Positions 49,643 through 59,536 of a stretch of DNA of 64,000 bases are shown here, piece by piece. The DNA is from Acinetobacter sp. NIPH 2100. Lineage in GTDB: Bacteria > Pseudomonadota > Gammaproteobacteria > Pseudomonadales > Moraxellaceae. Location: NCBI RefSeq assembly GCF_000369805.1, contig NZ_KB850224.1:2800399-2864398 (forward strand), written 5' to 3'. The notes below the pieces were generated by a model. That model was not told where the DNA came from. It saw only the letters and a list, made by a program, of their open reading frames with translations, and did no database searches. Made by a program: the position numbers and the translations under genes. Within the stretch, counting starts at the first letter, position 1. Each line of letters opens with the position of its first letter.

Positions 49643-49656
49643 TATACGCTCGTATA
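49643..49656. promoter_or_regulatory. Candidate operator for the FabR/DesT-type regulator
   Basis: Inverted repeat TATACG-CT-CGTATA in the divergent promoter of the reductase-desaturase operon. A second palindrome TACATATGTA lies at 49621-49630. Both are in the right place for regulator binding. Confidence 0.5.
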
Positions 49657-49726
49657 AGAATTTACATTTCACAAGTACACCGACAATCGTTATAATCCCG
49701 AGTAGCTTACTTATATATTGAAAACA

Positions 49727-50422
49727 ATGGTTCATTCTTCTTTTTTACCGCTCGGCCATGACAACATAAATGAACAAGATGTCATTCCTATGAAATCTCC
49801 TGTGCGCTCAGTGGGTAGAAAAGCAACCATTACTAAAGAAGAGTTGTTTCAAGCCACACTGAGTTTGATTGGTCCGCAAAAAAGTATCGCCTCGCTTAGC
49901 TTGCGTGAAATTGCACGTGAAGCTGGCATTGCTCCGAATAGCTTTTATCGTCATTTCAAAGATATTGATGAACTCGCAATCGCGCTGATTGACCAGTCTG
50001 GTTTGGTACTCCGCCGTATTATTCGTGAAGCACGCTTACAAGCGTCAAAGCAGCAGAGCATTATCCGTAGTTCGGTTGAAGTGTTTATTCAACAATTGAA
50101 TACCGATGAAGGAAATCTGAGCTTATTACTCCGCGAAGGTTATACCGGTTCGACCTCTTATAAAGCAGCGGTTGACCGTCAACTGAACTTCTTTCAGCAA
50201 GAGCTTCAAGAAGACCTCATTCGTTTAGAGCAGATGAATAACAGTAAAATCAGTCATGCTGATCTTGTTGCTAAAGCCATTACTCAACTGGTATTCAATA
50301 TGGGCGCAAAAGTGCTTGATCTGCCGATAGAACAGCGTACTGAAGTGGCAGAACAAACCATGATCATGATCCGCATGATTTTAGAGGGTGCACGTCATAT
50401 CAATGAAATGGAAATTGATTAA
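49727..50422 (+). CDS. FabR/DesT-like TetR-family regulator of unsaturated fatty acids
   Basis: Encodes 231 aa from the ATG at 49727; a TTG at 49718 and an ATG at 49790 are also in frame and none has a clear ribosome binding site. The region [46 protein letters not shown] closely matches FabR ([24 protein letters not shown]). FabR/DesT proteins sense acyl-CoA/ACP unsaturation and repress desaturase or fabAB. Divergent from the desaturase operon, as desT is in Pseudomonas. Confidence 0.88.
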   Translation: [231 protein letters not shown]

Positions 50423-50514
50423 CGCTTTGTATCGGCCTAAACTAAAACTGAATGTAACAAAAATTGTATCTTTGTCCGCTATTATAATGACAAGCTAAAT
50501 TAGGCATACAGATC

Positions 50515-51531
50515 ATGAATCTTCTCAGTGACCGTCAAAGCATCATCGCCAGTTTCATTCTGATGTTTTTGTTTTTAATGATGGTCATTCCCCTGCATCT
50601 GCTGCCTAGTTTTTTTGCAGGCTTTCTGATCTTTGAAATTATTAACAGCTTAAGTTCGATCGTTGAAAAACATATTGATGGGCAACGCGCACGTATCTTT
50701 ATCAGTATTATTCTTGGGGTTTTAACCACTTTCTTGATTGGTTTCTTTATTACCAGTCTGATTAGTTTTGTGATCTATGATTTAAAAGGGACTGGGCTAA
50801 ACTCCTTCAATTTTAAAATTGATCAAACCCTGATTAAGTTTCAGGCTGAAATGAGTCAATATCTGCCAGGTTATCTGCCGCATAGCGTTGCCGATATCAA
50901 AAATCAGATCTTGTCTTTTATCAAAAATAATATTTCCATTGTGAAAAATACGGGCACCGATATTCTGCATAACTTGGCGACCATGGTGATTGGCCTGATT
51001 GTCGGAATCTTGGTCTCGATCCAAAATTTCAAACAGCATGCGCCACAGCCTGTGTTCAAAGCCGCGATTTTACATCGTATTCAAAAGCTATCGGTTTCTT
51101 TTAAAAATGTCGTGTTTGCTCAGGTCAAGATTTCTCTAATCAATACAGCACTGTTCATGATCTTTGTCTTTATCGTGCTACCGTTGTTTGACATTCACCT
51201 GCCTTTTGCGAAAACCCTCACCATCCTGACCTTTATCTTTGGTTTATTGCCCATTATTGGAAACCTGATTTCCAATACCTTGATCATCATGGCTGGCCTG
51301 ACGATTTCCTTATCTGTCGCAGCAATTGCCTTGGCCTATTTAGTGATTATTCATAAGCTTGAATATTTCGTAAATGCCAAAATCATTGGTACCAAAATTA
51401 ATGCCAGTGCGTGGGAAGTGTTATTGGCAATGCTGATTTTTGAGTCTATTTTTGGCTTAAGTGGACTCATTGTTGCGCCAGTTTTCTATGCGTATATTAA
51501 ATTAGAATGCAAAGATGCAGGATTGATTTAA
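50515..51531 (+). CDS. AI-2E family / PerM-type membrane protein
   Basis: Encodes 338 aa with about eight hydrophobic segments, including the doubled helix pairs of this family (FGLLPIIGNLISNTLIIMAGL and WEVLLAMLIFESIFGLSGLIVAPVFYAYIK). Family members export small molecules or ions, or have no known role. A TATAAT at 50483-50488 upstream may be its promoter, but has no convincing -35. Confidence 0.85.
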   Translation: MNLLSDRQSIIASFILMFLFLMMVIPLHLLPSFFAGFLIFEIINSLSSIVEKHIDGQRARIFISIILGVLTTFLIGFFITSLISFVIYDLKGTGLNSFNFKIDQTLIKFQAEMSQYLPGYLPHSVADIKNQILSFIKNNISIVKNTGTDILHNLATMVIGLIVGILVSIQNFKQHAPQPVFKAAILHRIQKLSVSFKNVVFAQVKISLINTALFMIFVFIVLPLFDIHLPFAKTLTILTFIFGLLPIIGNLISNTLIIMAGLTISLSVAAIALAYLVIIHKLEYFVNAKIIGTKINASAWEVLLAMLIFESIFGLSGLIVAPVFYAYIKLECKDAGLI

Positions 51532-51747
51532 GGAATTTTCAACCCGTATAGATGCAGTTTAACAGATGTCATCATCATTTAATCTGAATTCAAACGGGCT
51601 GTATCAAAAAGAAAATTGATGATAAGCAAACTTACAAAAGCCTAGAAAATGAAAACACTTAAGTGCTGATTCAAGGGATAAGCTAGTGATGAATCTAATG
51701 GTTTTTATTCACTATGTTTCATCACATTATAATTGAATGAGGTAACT

Positions 51748-52245
51748 ATGAGTTCTTCAGCAGCAAAAGCTTTAAAAGTATATACACGTAATAATTTAGA
51801 TGACTCGATTAAAGAGGCCACAGTTAAAATATTAAATCAGATCCTTGCCAACTTGATTGATCTTTCATTACTCACCAAGCAAGCGCATTGGAACATGAGG
51901 GGGAGCAACTTTATTGCGGTACATGAAATGTTGGATATGTTCCGTACTTCGCTGATCACCCATTTAGACAATGTCGCAGAGCGTGCGGTTCAAATCGGTG
52001 GAACAGCGTTAGGAACAACGCAGACTGTTGCGGAAACATCGCATCTGAAAGCCTATCCTGTCGCCATTCACGCGGTACAAGATCATTTAAAAGAACTGGC
52101 AGATCGTTATGGTGTGGTCGCCAATCACTTACGTGACACCATTGAAGAAATTCAGGATCCAATTTCCGAAGATATTCTGCATGCGGCACTCGAAGATCTG
52201 GATCAATATTTATGGTTCTTGGAAGCCAATATCGATCAAAACTAA
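51748..52245 (+). CDS. dps: Dps: DNA-binding ferritin-like protein
   Basis: Encodes 165 aa from the ATG at 51748 with GAGG upstream. Dodecameric iron-storing, DNA-protecting protein of starvation and oxidative stress. The ferroxidase ligands occur in [18 protein letters not shown] and [10 protein letters not shown], as in E. coli Dps, to which it is strikingly similar. The N-terminal tail carries few lysines, so DNA binding may be weaker than in E. coli. Confidence 0.96.
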   Translation: MSSSAAKALKVYTRNNLDDSIKEATVKILNQILANLIDLSLLTKQAHWNMRGSNFIAVHEMLDMFRTSLITHLDNVAERAVQIGGTALGTTQTVAETSHLKAYPVAIHAVQDHLKELADRYGVVANHLRDTIEEIQDPISEDILHAALEDLDQYLWFLEANIDQN

Positions 52246-52255
52246 GTTTATTCAC

Positions 52256-52296
52256 GGCATAAAAAAGAGGACCATTCAAGTCCTCTTTTTTATGCC
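52256..52296. terminator. Bidirectional terminator between dps and rapA
   Basis: Perfect 17-bp inverted repeat (52256-52272 and 52280-52296) with core AGAGGAC / GTCCTCT and flanking A6/T6 tracts; loop of 7. Confidence 0.93.
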
Positions 52297-52300
52297 TCGG

Positions 52301-55138
52301 TTATGGCTTAACCACAACCAAGACCTGAATCGCTTCTGGTGTCACAGATAGACCATCCAATAGACTTAAGCCTTCTTTTTGGAATTTCTGTAAACGCTCA
52401 ATCTCATCTTCACGAATACTTGGGTTAAATTGCTTGAGATAAGTTAAACGGTCAATCTCGTATTGCCATTTGCCGCTGTAATGCTCTTTGGCTTGTTGCA
52501 TCAATTCTGGCAAAGAGGTTTTAGCAATATCTAAAGCTTGTGCATAGCGGGTTTCAATCACGTCACGACGCGCTTTTACCACTTGACGGCAACTATTACC
52601 ATCGAGATGATGCAGGTACGGACGTAAAATGCTTGGATCAATCTTGGCAGACAAGTCTTGACCATTCTCACTGAGTAATACGCGAATCAATTGCTTCGGT
52701 AAGCTGGATGGCAGGTTCAATGCTTTTGGTGCAACTACATCGACCTTAAACCAGACTTCCAATAACACTGAACCTTGTTTCAATGCATTGGATTTCAGTA
52801 AAGCAACATTGGTACTACCAAATGATTGTGTGCGGATCATCTCCATCACACTTTCAATAAATGGATGTTCCAAGGTCAAATATTGTGCATCTTCACGGAT
52901 TTGTGCCTGATCACGATAGAAGGTCGCCGTCATGCCTTCTTCATCCAAGGTAATTCCTTGAACTTGCATTTGATCAGTCGGCTTAATGATCACCGTACCG
53001 TTGCTTTGCTCATCAAAATCGATATTGGTTGATGACATGAAACGCTTCACGAACATTGGCAAAGTCGTGTTGTCATCATAATCTTCAAGGGCTTGCACAA
53101 TGCCTTGCGCCACCACTGGACGACATGAATTGTACTCGAGCAAACGGTCACGCCCTGCTTGCAACTCTGCTTCTAGTGCTTGACGTTGTACATTCACTTC
53201 TTCAAGTAAATCTTCAAACGTCTGACCTTGATCTGCCAATAAACAATCTTTTAACTCAACAATAAAATTCTCTTGTAGCGTTTGCGCGGTTGGAGAAATA
53301 CTGCTGAAAATATTGAGCGCTTCGTTGTACCAACGGAACATGCGCTCTTGCGCTGTGCCAATTAAATACGGCACATGAATCTGAATACGGTTCTCTTGAC
53401 CAATACGATCCAGACGACCAATACGTTGTTCAAGTACGTCAGGGTTTGCAGGTAAATCAAATAAAATTAAATCACTGGCAAACTGGAAATTGCGTCCTTC
53501 TGAACCAATTTCAGAACACAGCAGGATTTGCGCACCATAACTTTCTTCAGCGAAATATGCCGCTGCTTGGTCACGCTCCAACAAACTCATGCCTTCATGG
53601 AACATTGCGGTACGAATGCCTGCATGTAGACGTAATACATTTTCCAATGCTTCAACCACAGGTCCACTACGCGCGATCAATAACACTTTTTTATGTTTTA
53701 AATCTTTGCGCAGCACTTCCATCAACCAAGGCACACGCGGATCATTTTCCATCCATGCACCATCAAGTTGACCTTCTTCTGGCCACATTTGCTCGCGCAT
53801 TTTGCCATCGAAAGACCAGTCTTCTGGTGCTGCTAATGGTGCAGGTTGGCAATCACGACCAGGGAAACCTTGAATCGCTTCACGGGTATTACGGAATAAG
53901 ATACGACCTGTACCATGACGGTCTAATAATTCATGAATCGCACGCATACGATGTTCAGGCTGATCATCAATACGATGACCCAACAAGCCTTCCAACGCAG
54001 CCAAATGCTCTTCTGTTAATGCTTCATCTGACATCAACACTTCCGCAATTTTTGCGGTTTGTTGATATTGTTCTTCTTCATCAAGGAAACGATCAAGACT
54101 GCTGAAACGTTGCGGATCAAGTAAACGTAAACGCGCAAAATGGCTTTCAACCCCTAATTGCTCAGGTGTTGCGGTGAGCAGTAATACACCCGCCGTTTGT
54201 TCAGACAACTCTTCGATCAAATCATAGCGATCATTGCCGCCTTCTTCTTCGCTCCACATCAAGTGATGCGCTTCATCGACCACAAGCAAATCAAAACCTG
54301 CTTCAATGGCTTGCTCACGCAAGTCATCATGGTCAACCATCAGGTCGACACTGGCAATAATGCATTGTTCAGTCAGGAATGGATTTAGATCAGGATCATG
54401 CTCTTTAATCGAAGCAGTACGGGTTAAATCAAACAGAGAGAATTGCAGATTGAAACGGCGACGCATTTCAATCATCCACTGATATTGCAATGAATCTGGT
54501 ACTAAAATCAGGATACGTTCTGAACGGCCTGTTTTCAGTTGTTGATGGATAATCAAACCAGCTTCAATGGTTTTACCTAAACCCACTTCATCCGCTAACA
54601 AAACGCGTGGTGCAAAACGTTTACCGACCTCATGTGCGATATACAATTGATGTGGGATCAAACCAACACGAGCACCTAAAAAACCGCGTAAAGGACTGGT
54701 ATGCATTTGTGCTTGCAACAACATCGCTTCAATACGCAGGTCATACCATTCTTTATAATCGACTTGGCTTGCTAACAGACGCTCTAAAGGTTTTGACAGC
54801 TGGATTTGCGCACCGATACGGGTTTCATTCAGTGCCTTACGCTCTTGTTCACCATTGTCTAAGTTGCGAACAACGTCATAACGAAGAACACCGTGACGGT
54901 CTTCAATCGACTCAACAATCCACTTGATGCCTTCTTGGTCTTGCACTTCATCTTTTACATTGAAGATGATGCGAGTTAAAGGCGCGTTGTTCCGTGCATA
55001 AACACGAGTTTCATCACTTTTAGGGAATAAAATGCTGATAGAACGTTCATCTACATCAATAAGAACCCCTAGACCGAGTTCAGTTTCTGTATCTGATAAC
55101 CAACGTTGACCAATAGCAAATTGCTGCAATTTTTCCAC
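52301..55138 (-). CDS. rapA: RNA polymerase-associated ATPase RapA
   Basis: Encodes 945 aa (E. coli RapA 968). Swi2/Snf2-type ATPase that recycles stalled RNA polymerase. N-terminal Tudor-like domains, then the helicase core with Walker A VGLGKT (185-190) and DEAH (288-291), the second RecA lobe with SEIGSEGRNFQFASDLILFDLPANPDVLEQRIGRLDRIGQ, and the RapA-specific C-terminal domain. Confidence 0.97.
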   Translation of the reverse strand: MEKLQQFAIGQRWLSDTETELGLGVLIDVDERSISILFPKSDETRVYARNNAPLTRIIFNVKDEVQDQEGIKWIVESIEDRHGVLRYDVVRNLDNGEQERKALNETRIGAQIQLSKPLERLLASQVDYKEWYDLRIEAMLLQAQMHTSPLRGFLGARVGLIPHQLYIAHEVGKRFAPRVLLADEVGLGKTIEAGLIIHQQLKTGRSERILILVPDSLQYQWMIEMRRRFNLQFSLFDLTRTASIKEHDPDLNPFLTEQCIIASVDLMVDHDDLREQAIEAGFDLLVVDEAHHLMWSEEEGGNDRYDLIEELSEQTAGVLLLTATPEQLGVESHFARLRLLDPQRFSSLDRFLDEEEQYQQTAKIAEVLMSDEALTEEHLAALEGLLGHRIDDQPEHRMRAIHELLDRHGTGRILFRNTREAIQGFPGRDCQPAPLAAPEDWSFDGKMREQMWPEEGQLDGAWMENDPRVPWLMEVLRKDLKHKKVLLIARSGPVVEALENVLRLHAGIRTAMFHEGMSLLERDQAAAYFAEESYGAQILLCSEIGSEGRNFQFASDLILFDLPANPDVLEQRIGRLDRIGQENRIQIHVPYLIGTAQERMFRWYNEALNIFSSISPTAQTLQENFIVELKDCLLADQGQTFEDLLEEVNVQRQALEAELQAGRDRLLEYNSCRPVVAQGIVQALEDYDDNTTLPMFVKRFMSSTNIDFDEQSNGTVIIKPTDQMQVQGITLDEEGMTATFYRDQAQIREDAQYLTLEHPFIESVMEMIRTQSFGSTNVALLKSNALKQGSVLLEVWFKVDVVAPKALNLPSSLPKQLIRVLLSENGQDLSAKIDPSILRPYLHHLDGNSCRQVVKARRDVIETRYAQALDIAKTSLPELMQQAKEHYSGKWQYEIDRLTYLKQFNPSIREDEIERLQKFQKEGLSLLDGLSVTPEAIQVLVVVKP

Positions 55139-55282
55139 CTTTATCTCATGTTAGCCTACATATTTTATGCCCTGACTCAATTAAAAGTTAAGGCATTTTA
55201 TGTAGTTTTAAGCGATGTATTTTGACACAAAGCGCAACCAAATAGCGTGCATCACATCGTGTTTCATAAAAAAGTTTTTAGA

Positions 55283-55969
55283 TTAAAACGGTACGGAACA
55301 ATCAAATGTCAGTTGTGTACCAATTTTAGGATGAGTGAAGCTTAACTGCGTTGCATGTAAGCACAAACGCGCATAAAGCTGTTGCTGTTCGGGTGTGGCA
55401 TATAAGGTATCACCAAGAATCGGATGACCTAAATATTGCATATGCACACGAAGCTGATGTGAACGACCTGTAATCGGAATTAGTTGAACGCGGGTTACAG
55501 GTTGTCCTTGAATCTCGAAATGTTCGATCACTTGCCATTCTGTTAATGCAGGTTTGTGATAAGACGCATCAACAATATGTAAGGGCGGACGGCTTGGATC
55601 ATAAATCACAGGAATATCGACGGTGCCCTGACCTTCTAAATGCCCTGCAACCAAAGCTTGATAAATTTTTGAGGTTTGACGGTCTTGGAACTGACGAGAA
55701 ATGGTACTTTGTCCAAATTTGGATAAACCAAATACCAAAATACCAGAGGTATCACGATCTAAACGATGAATCAGTAAGGTTTTCGGTTCTAATTCTAATA
55801 AACGATTGATCAAACAATCTTGTAAATCAGGTGTTTTTCCTGGTACGGTGAGCAAGCCTGCAGGTTTATGGATGACCATAAAATCTTCATCACGATGAAT
55901 CAAATGTTCACTTAGAAAATCATTCAAGGTAGCCTTCCAACGACTGGATGAAAACAAGCGGGCAATCAT
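55283..55969 (-). CDS. rluA: RluA-family pseudouridine synthase
   Basis: Encodes 228 aa, the short form without S4 domain, as in E. coli RluA (219 aa), which makes pseudouridine 746 in 23S rRNA and 32 in tRNA. Catalytic Asp71 in HRLDRDTSG; GRSHQLRVHMQYLGHPILGD and LCLHATQLSFTHP are the other family motifs. RluA versus another short family member cannot be fully separated by eye. Confidence 0.9.
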   Translation of the reverse strand: MIARLFSSSRWKATLNDFLSEHLIHRDEDFMVIHKPAGLLTVPGKTPDLQDCLINRLLELEPKTLLIHRLDRDTSGILVFGLSKFGQSTISRQFQDRQTSKIYQALVAGHLEGQGTVDIPVIYDPSRPPLHIVDASYHKPALTEWQVIEHFEIQGQPVTRVQLIPITGRSHQLRVHMQYLGHPILGDTLYATPEQQQLYARLCLHATQLSFTHPKIGTQLTFDCSVPF

Positions 55970-56069
55970 AAAAAGCTTGGCGCTGAATTACAATGCATGA
56001 CACGTATTTTTACTGATTTTTTTCGTGTTTCTCTCGAATTTTCATCCAGAATCGAATTTAAATGATGAT

Positions 56070-56486
56070 TTAGCTCTGTTGCGCTAGAAATTGTTGAATT
56101 GCATGCTGGGCAATTTCTGCATCTTGAAAAGATTGTACGCCTGAAATGCCGACTGCACCCACGACCTGCCCTTGATATACAATTGGCTCACCGCCTTCTA
56201 ACATTCCTTTTGCTGCATTGATCGTTAAAAAGCCGATTTTACCATCACGGATCATATCTTCGGATGCCTTGGTTGTTCTTCGGCTGACCGCGGCAGAATA
56301 TGCTTTTTCTTGACAAATCGCTGTCGATAATACTGATGCACCATCCATTCGCTTCATCATCAACAGCGTTCCACCGTCATCGACCACTGCAATGCTGACA
56401 TTAAAGCTGTGCTCTGTTGCATATTTCAATGCTGCATCAACCAGAATGTCTACATCAGCGGAAGCTAAATAATGTTTAGTTTTCAT
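56070..56486 (-). CDS. GlcG/HbpS-family heme-binding-like protein
   Basis: Encodes 138 aa. Family pattern: NVSIAVVDDGGTLLMMKRMDGA, KAYSAAVSRRTTK, GGEPIVYQGQVVGAVGISG and ends with the AEIAQHA helix. HbpS homologues bind heme or cobalamin and act in redox sensing; GlcG sits in glycolate operons. Here it stands alone. GGAG precedes the ATG. Confidence 0.92.
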   Translation of the reverse strand: MKTKHYLASADVDILVDAALKYATEHSFNVSIAVVDDGGTLLMMKRMDGASVLSTAICQEKAYSAAVSRRTTKASEDMIRDGKIGFLTINAAKGMLEGGEPIVYQGQVVGAVGISGVQSFQDAEIAQHAIQQFLAQQS

Positions 56487-56649
56487 GTTTTTACTCCATT
56501 CCTATGAGTTTCTTATAAACGTTTATTTAAAATATGATATCTCGCAACGCTATCCACAGCCTGCATAAGCCAAAATGTTCGCACTTTGGTGCAGCCGAAG
56601 ACAACCGCAAAGATAGTGGATTATTCAAGCATATTTTAGCTTGCAGTAC

Positions 56650-56672
56650 AGTAAAGATTGTTTATCTTTACT
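56650..56672. promoter_or_regulatory. Inverted repeat, possible operator
   Basis: Perfect palindrome AGTAAAGAT / ATCTTTACT around TGTTT. It lies 164 bases before the GlcG-like start. Candidate operator; no regulator gene is adjacent. Confidence 0.4.
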
Positions 56673-56803
56673 ACTATTCATAGCTGAGATTTATTATATA
56701 AATAGATAGAAACTTCGTAAGATTCCGTTCCGATCAAGCATTATTTTTTTAAATCCATTAAGGTCTCTTTTTATTCAGATCAACCTAAACCGTTGCCATA
56801 AAA

Positions 56804-56824
56804 AAGCCCGAACAAATCGGGCTT
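56804..56824 (-). terminator. Terminator of hemL
   Basis: Eight-bp stem AAGCCCGA / TCGGGCTT, loop ACAAA, T-rich tail on the minus strand. Confidence 0.9.
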
Positions 56825-56841
56825 CTGTATGCATCACAACG

Positions 56842-58140
56842 TTATTTCATTTCAGCAAAGGTTTCTTTTGCTGCTTGAATCGTCTCTGCAATGTCTTGAT
56901 CCGAATGCATCGATGAAATAAAGCCTGCTTCAAATGCAGATGGCGCAAGATATACACCACGCTTTAACATGCCATGGAAAAATTTCTTAAATGCTTCAAC
57001 ATCACAGGCCAACATTGAATCAAAGCTGGTAATGTCATCTTGATCAGTGAAATACAAACCAAACATGCCACCCACTTGCTGAGTCTTAAATGGGATACCC
57101 GCTTCGTCTGCTGCGGCCTGTAAACCTGCAAGTAATTTGGCTAACTGTGCAGCCAGCTTGTCATAAAACTCTGGCTCACGTAGATGCTTGAACATCGCAA
57201 TACCTGCACGCATTGCCAATGGATTCCCTGACAATGTACCTGCTTGATACACACCGCCTAAAGGCGCGATGCATTCCATGATTTCACGTTTACCGCCAAA
57301 AGCACCCACAGGTAAGCCAGCACCAATGATTTTACCCAAAGTAGTCAAGTCAGGTTTAACGTTATATACCGATTGTGCGCCACCTAAAGCAACACGGAAA
57401 CCAGTCATCACTTCATCAATGATGAACACTGATTTATATTCATCACAAACATCACGAATCGCTTGCAAGAAACCATCGATTGGCGTCACCAAGTTCATAT
57501 TGCCTGCAACAGGCTCAATGATTACACCAGCAATCTCATGACCAAATTTGCTAAAGCATTCTTTCAACGCTTCAATATTGTTATACGGCAGCGTTAATGT
57601 ATGTTTAGCAAAATCAGCAGGTACGCCTTTTGAAGTTGGCTCACCTTCGCCTAAAGTCAGTAAACCCGAACCCGCTTTGACCAATAATGAATCTGAATGA
57701 CCGTGGTAACAGCCTTCAAATTTTACAATCTTGTCACGGCCTGTATAACCACGTGCCAAACGAATTGCCGTCATGGTCGCTTCTGTGCCTGAGCTGGTCA
57801 TACGAACCAATTCAATGGATGGCATGATTTCGCAAATCGTATCTGCCAGCGTGGTTTCGTGCACGGTTGGTGCACCAAAACTCAAACCGTCTTCTGCTGC
57901 GGTTTGTACCGCTTGAATAATATCTGGATGTGCATGACCTAAGATCATTGGGCCCCATGAACCGACATAGTCCACGTAACGCTTGCCATCGACATCCCAC
58001 AAATACGCACCTTTGGCCTTTTCAATAAAGACAGGCGTACCACCAACACCGTTAAATGCTCGTACCGGTGAGTTAACCCCACCTGGAATATGTTTACTTG
58101 CTTGTTTAAATAACTGTTCTTGCTTTGGAGATAAACTCAT
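56842..58140 (-). CDS. hemL: Glutamate-1-semialdehyde 2,1-aminomutase
   Basis: Encodes 432 aa. PLP enzyme producing 5-aminolevulinate for heme in the C5 pathway. PLP lysine Lys270 ([17 protein letters not shown]); [11 protein letters not shown] holds the Asp; [14 protein letters not shown] binds phosphate. Confidence 0.97.
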   Translation of the reverse strand: MSLSPKQEQLFKQASKHIPGGVNSPVRAFNGVGGTPVFIEKAKGAYLWDVDGKRYVDYVGSWGPMILGHAHPDIIQAVQTAAEDGLSFGAPTVHETTLADTICEIMPSIELVRMTSSGTEATMTAIRLARGYTGRDKIVKFEGCYHGHSDSLLVKAGSGLLTLGEGEPTSKGVPADFAKHTLTLPYNNIEALKECFSKFGHEIAGVIIEPVAGNMNLVTPIDGFLQAIRDVCDEYKSVFIIDEVMTGFRVALGGAQSVYNVKPDLTTLGKIIGAGLPVGAFGGKREIMECIAPLGGVYQAGTLSGNPLAMRAGIAMFKHLREPEFYDKLAAQLAKLLAGLQAAADEAGIPFKTQQVGGMFGLYFTDQDDITSFDSMLACDVEAFKKFFHGMLKRGVYLAPSAFEAGFISSMHSDQDIAETIQAAKETFAEMK

Positions 58141-58168
58141 AAAAGACTCAACCTAGAATCAAGGACGA

Positions 58169-58213
58169 GGAACGCTGTCGTTCCGAGAAACAATGAAAGC
58201 TCCGCAAAGCGGA
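58169..58213. repeat. Two short hairpins between thiE and hemL
   Basis: Adjacent perfect stems GGAACG-CTGT-CGTTCC (58169-58184) and TCCGC-AAA-GCGGA (58201-58213) in the 82 bases between thiE and hemL. Neither has a T tract, so they are not simple terminators; they may be a small repeat or mRNA-processing structure. Confidence 0.45.
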
Positions 58214-58222
58214 TGCATATAA

Positions 58223-58834
58223 TTAGTCAAATAACGTTGCCCATGCATGTACACGAGCAGGAATTTCGGCTGTTGATCGCCCTAATATATCACTAATTAC
58301 CGCACAAAGGCTCGCCCCAGCCTCAATCACCACTTGAGAGTTTTCAACGGTCAACCCACCAATGGCACAAATCGGCAGATCAAATTTTTGCTTGGCTTGT
58401 TTGATCACTTCGATCCCGACATTCCCCGCTTCGGGTTTGGTTGAGGTCGCATAGACTGCACCAAACGCCACATAGGTTGCCCCATCAGCAATCGCTTTTT
58501 CAGCCAAATCTAGTGAATTTAGACATGTACGGCCAATGATCACACCTTGAGGCAAACACGCGGCTGCATCACTTATTTCACCATCAGATTGCCCCAGATG
58601 CACGCCTAGACCAAATTGTTCAGCCAGTGCCAAATCATCATTAATCACAAACGGAACTTGATGTTTTTCACAAAGTATTTTGATCTGCTCTACTTCACTT
58701 GGCTGATCTGCTTTTGCCACTTTCTTACGGCGATACTGCAAAATAGCAATATGTCCTGTTGCCAAGGCAACATCTAGTTTTTCGAGCAAGAGCTGGATTG
58801 GATCATCGTTGGTAATGAGGTAAAGACCGCGCAT
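58223..58834 (-). CDS. thiE: Thiamine-phosphate synthase
   Basis: Encodes 203 aa from the ATG at 58834 (a GTG at 58852 is in frame). Joins HMP-PP and HET-P to thiamine phosphate. TIM-barrel motifs: LQYRRKK, FVINDDLALAEQFGLGVHLGQSDG (Mg/pyrophosphate site), YVAFGAVYATSTKP and ICAIGGLTVEN. No TPP riboswitch is visible upstream. Same strand as hemL, 82 bases apart. Confidence 0.95.
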   Translation of the reverse strand: MRGLYLITNDDPIQLLLEKLDVALATGHIAILQYRRKKVAKADQPSEVEQIKILCEKHQVPFVINDDLALAEQFGLGVHLGQSDGEISDAAACLPQGVIIGRTCLNSLDLAEKAIADGATYVAFGAVYATSTKPEAGNVGIEVIKQAKQKFDLPICAIGGLTVENSQVVIEAGASLCAVISDILGRSTAEIPARVHAWATLFD

Positions 58835-58948
58835 GAACGTTTCACTATTCACTATAATTACATTAGCTTCAGAGTATATTTTCTTGCTTAAAATTTAAAG
58901 GGAGACAATGTATTTACATCATTAATTGCTATAAGTCAGAACAAATAA

Positions 58949-58970
58949 AAAAGCTGCCAAAGCAGCTTTT
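58949..58970. terminator. Terminator of the DUF962 gene
   Basis: Nine-bp perfect stem AAAAGCTGC / GCAGCTTTT with loop CAAA; the T tract of the minus-strand gene is on the left. Confidence 0.88.
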
Positions 58971-58987
58971 AAAATATCAAACGAACT

Positions 58988-59359
58988 TTAAGAATCAATT
59001 TTATCAAACTGGCGATCGATCAAACTTAAACGACCACGCGCAACATCAGACAGCATACGCCAATCTGAAATGAAGCTATAAAGCGGCTGTTTAAAGCTAG
59101 CAGGCTTATTATGTTCAAAGAAAAAATGCCCCACCCAAGCACAGGCATAGCCTGATACCAAACCATATACAGCATATTTTGCCTGACGTTTACGAATGGC
59201 TTTACTAAAGAAATATAAACCAATCGAGCTGCCTGCGACATGTAAACGACGGCTGGCAATACTGCGATGTTCTGTTAAATAAAAGTGATAAAATTCATCA
59301 TAGTTTTTAATAGGTAATGAAAATTCCACTGGCTTGGTAATATTCGCTGGTGCATTCAT
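58988..59359 (-). CDS. DUF962 / Mpo1-like family membrane protein
   Basis: Encodes 123 aa. The Mpo1-like histidine pattern is present: FYLTEHRSIASRRLHVAGS and GHFFFEHNKPASFKQPLYS, with short hydrophobic stretches between. Yeast Mpo1 is an Fe(II)-dependent dioxygenase in the 2-hydroxy fatty acid pathway; bacterial function is not known. Confidence 0.87.
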   Translation of the reverse strand: MNAPANITKPVEFSLPIKNYDEFYHFYLTEHRSIASRRLHVAGSSIGLYFFSKAIRKRQAKYAVYGLVSGYACAWVGHFFFEHNKPASFKQPLYSFISDWRMLSDVARGRLSLIDRQFDKIDS

Positions 59360-59536
59360 TTTTGGATCATCCTAATCGTGCAAGACTCTCCACACGTTAA
59401 TGCATTTTTTGTACAAAATAAAGTCATTGCGTGCCATCCTTTGCTTGCTTAAAACAACTTTACAATGATTTTTGAGATCAACAAGTTATACTAAGTTTTG
59501 TATCTAGCATTCTCGATGATCAGGAGTCATAACATC

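Larger units (their letters stand above)
56487..56841. other. Intergenic region upstream of the GlcG-like gene
   Basis: 355 bases without a gene. Contains a 9-bp inverted repeat (56650-56672) and, at its right end, the hemL terminator (56804-56824). The GlcG-like promoter must be here on the minus strand; I cannot place it. Confidence 0.6.

Noticed and set aside
53446..54105. 219-residue frame antisense to rapA
   Set aside because: Lies wholly within the conserved helicase domain on the other strand; translation is His/Leu/Gln-rich and not protein-like.
58835..58987. TPP riboswitch upstream of thiE
   Set aside because: No CTGAGA-type thi-box motifs or matching stems in the leader.
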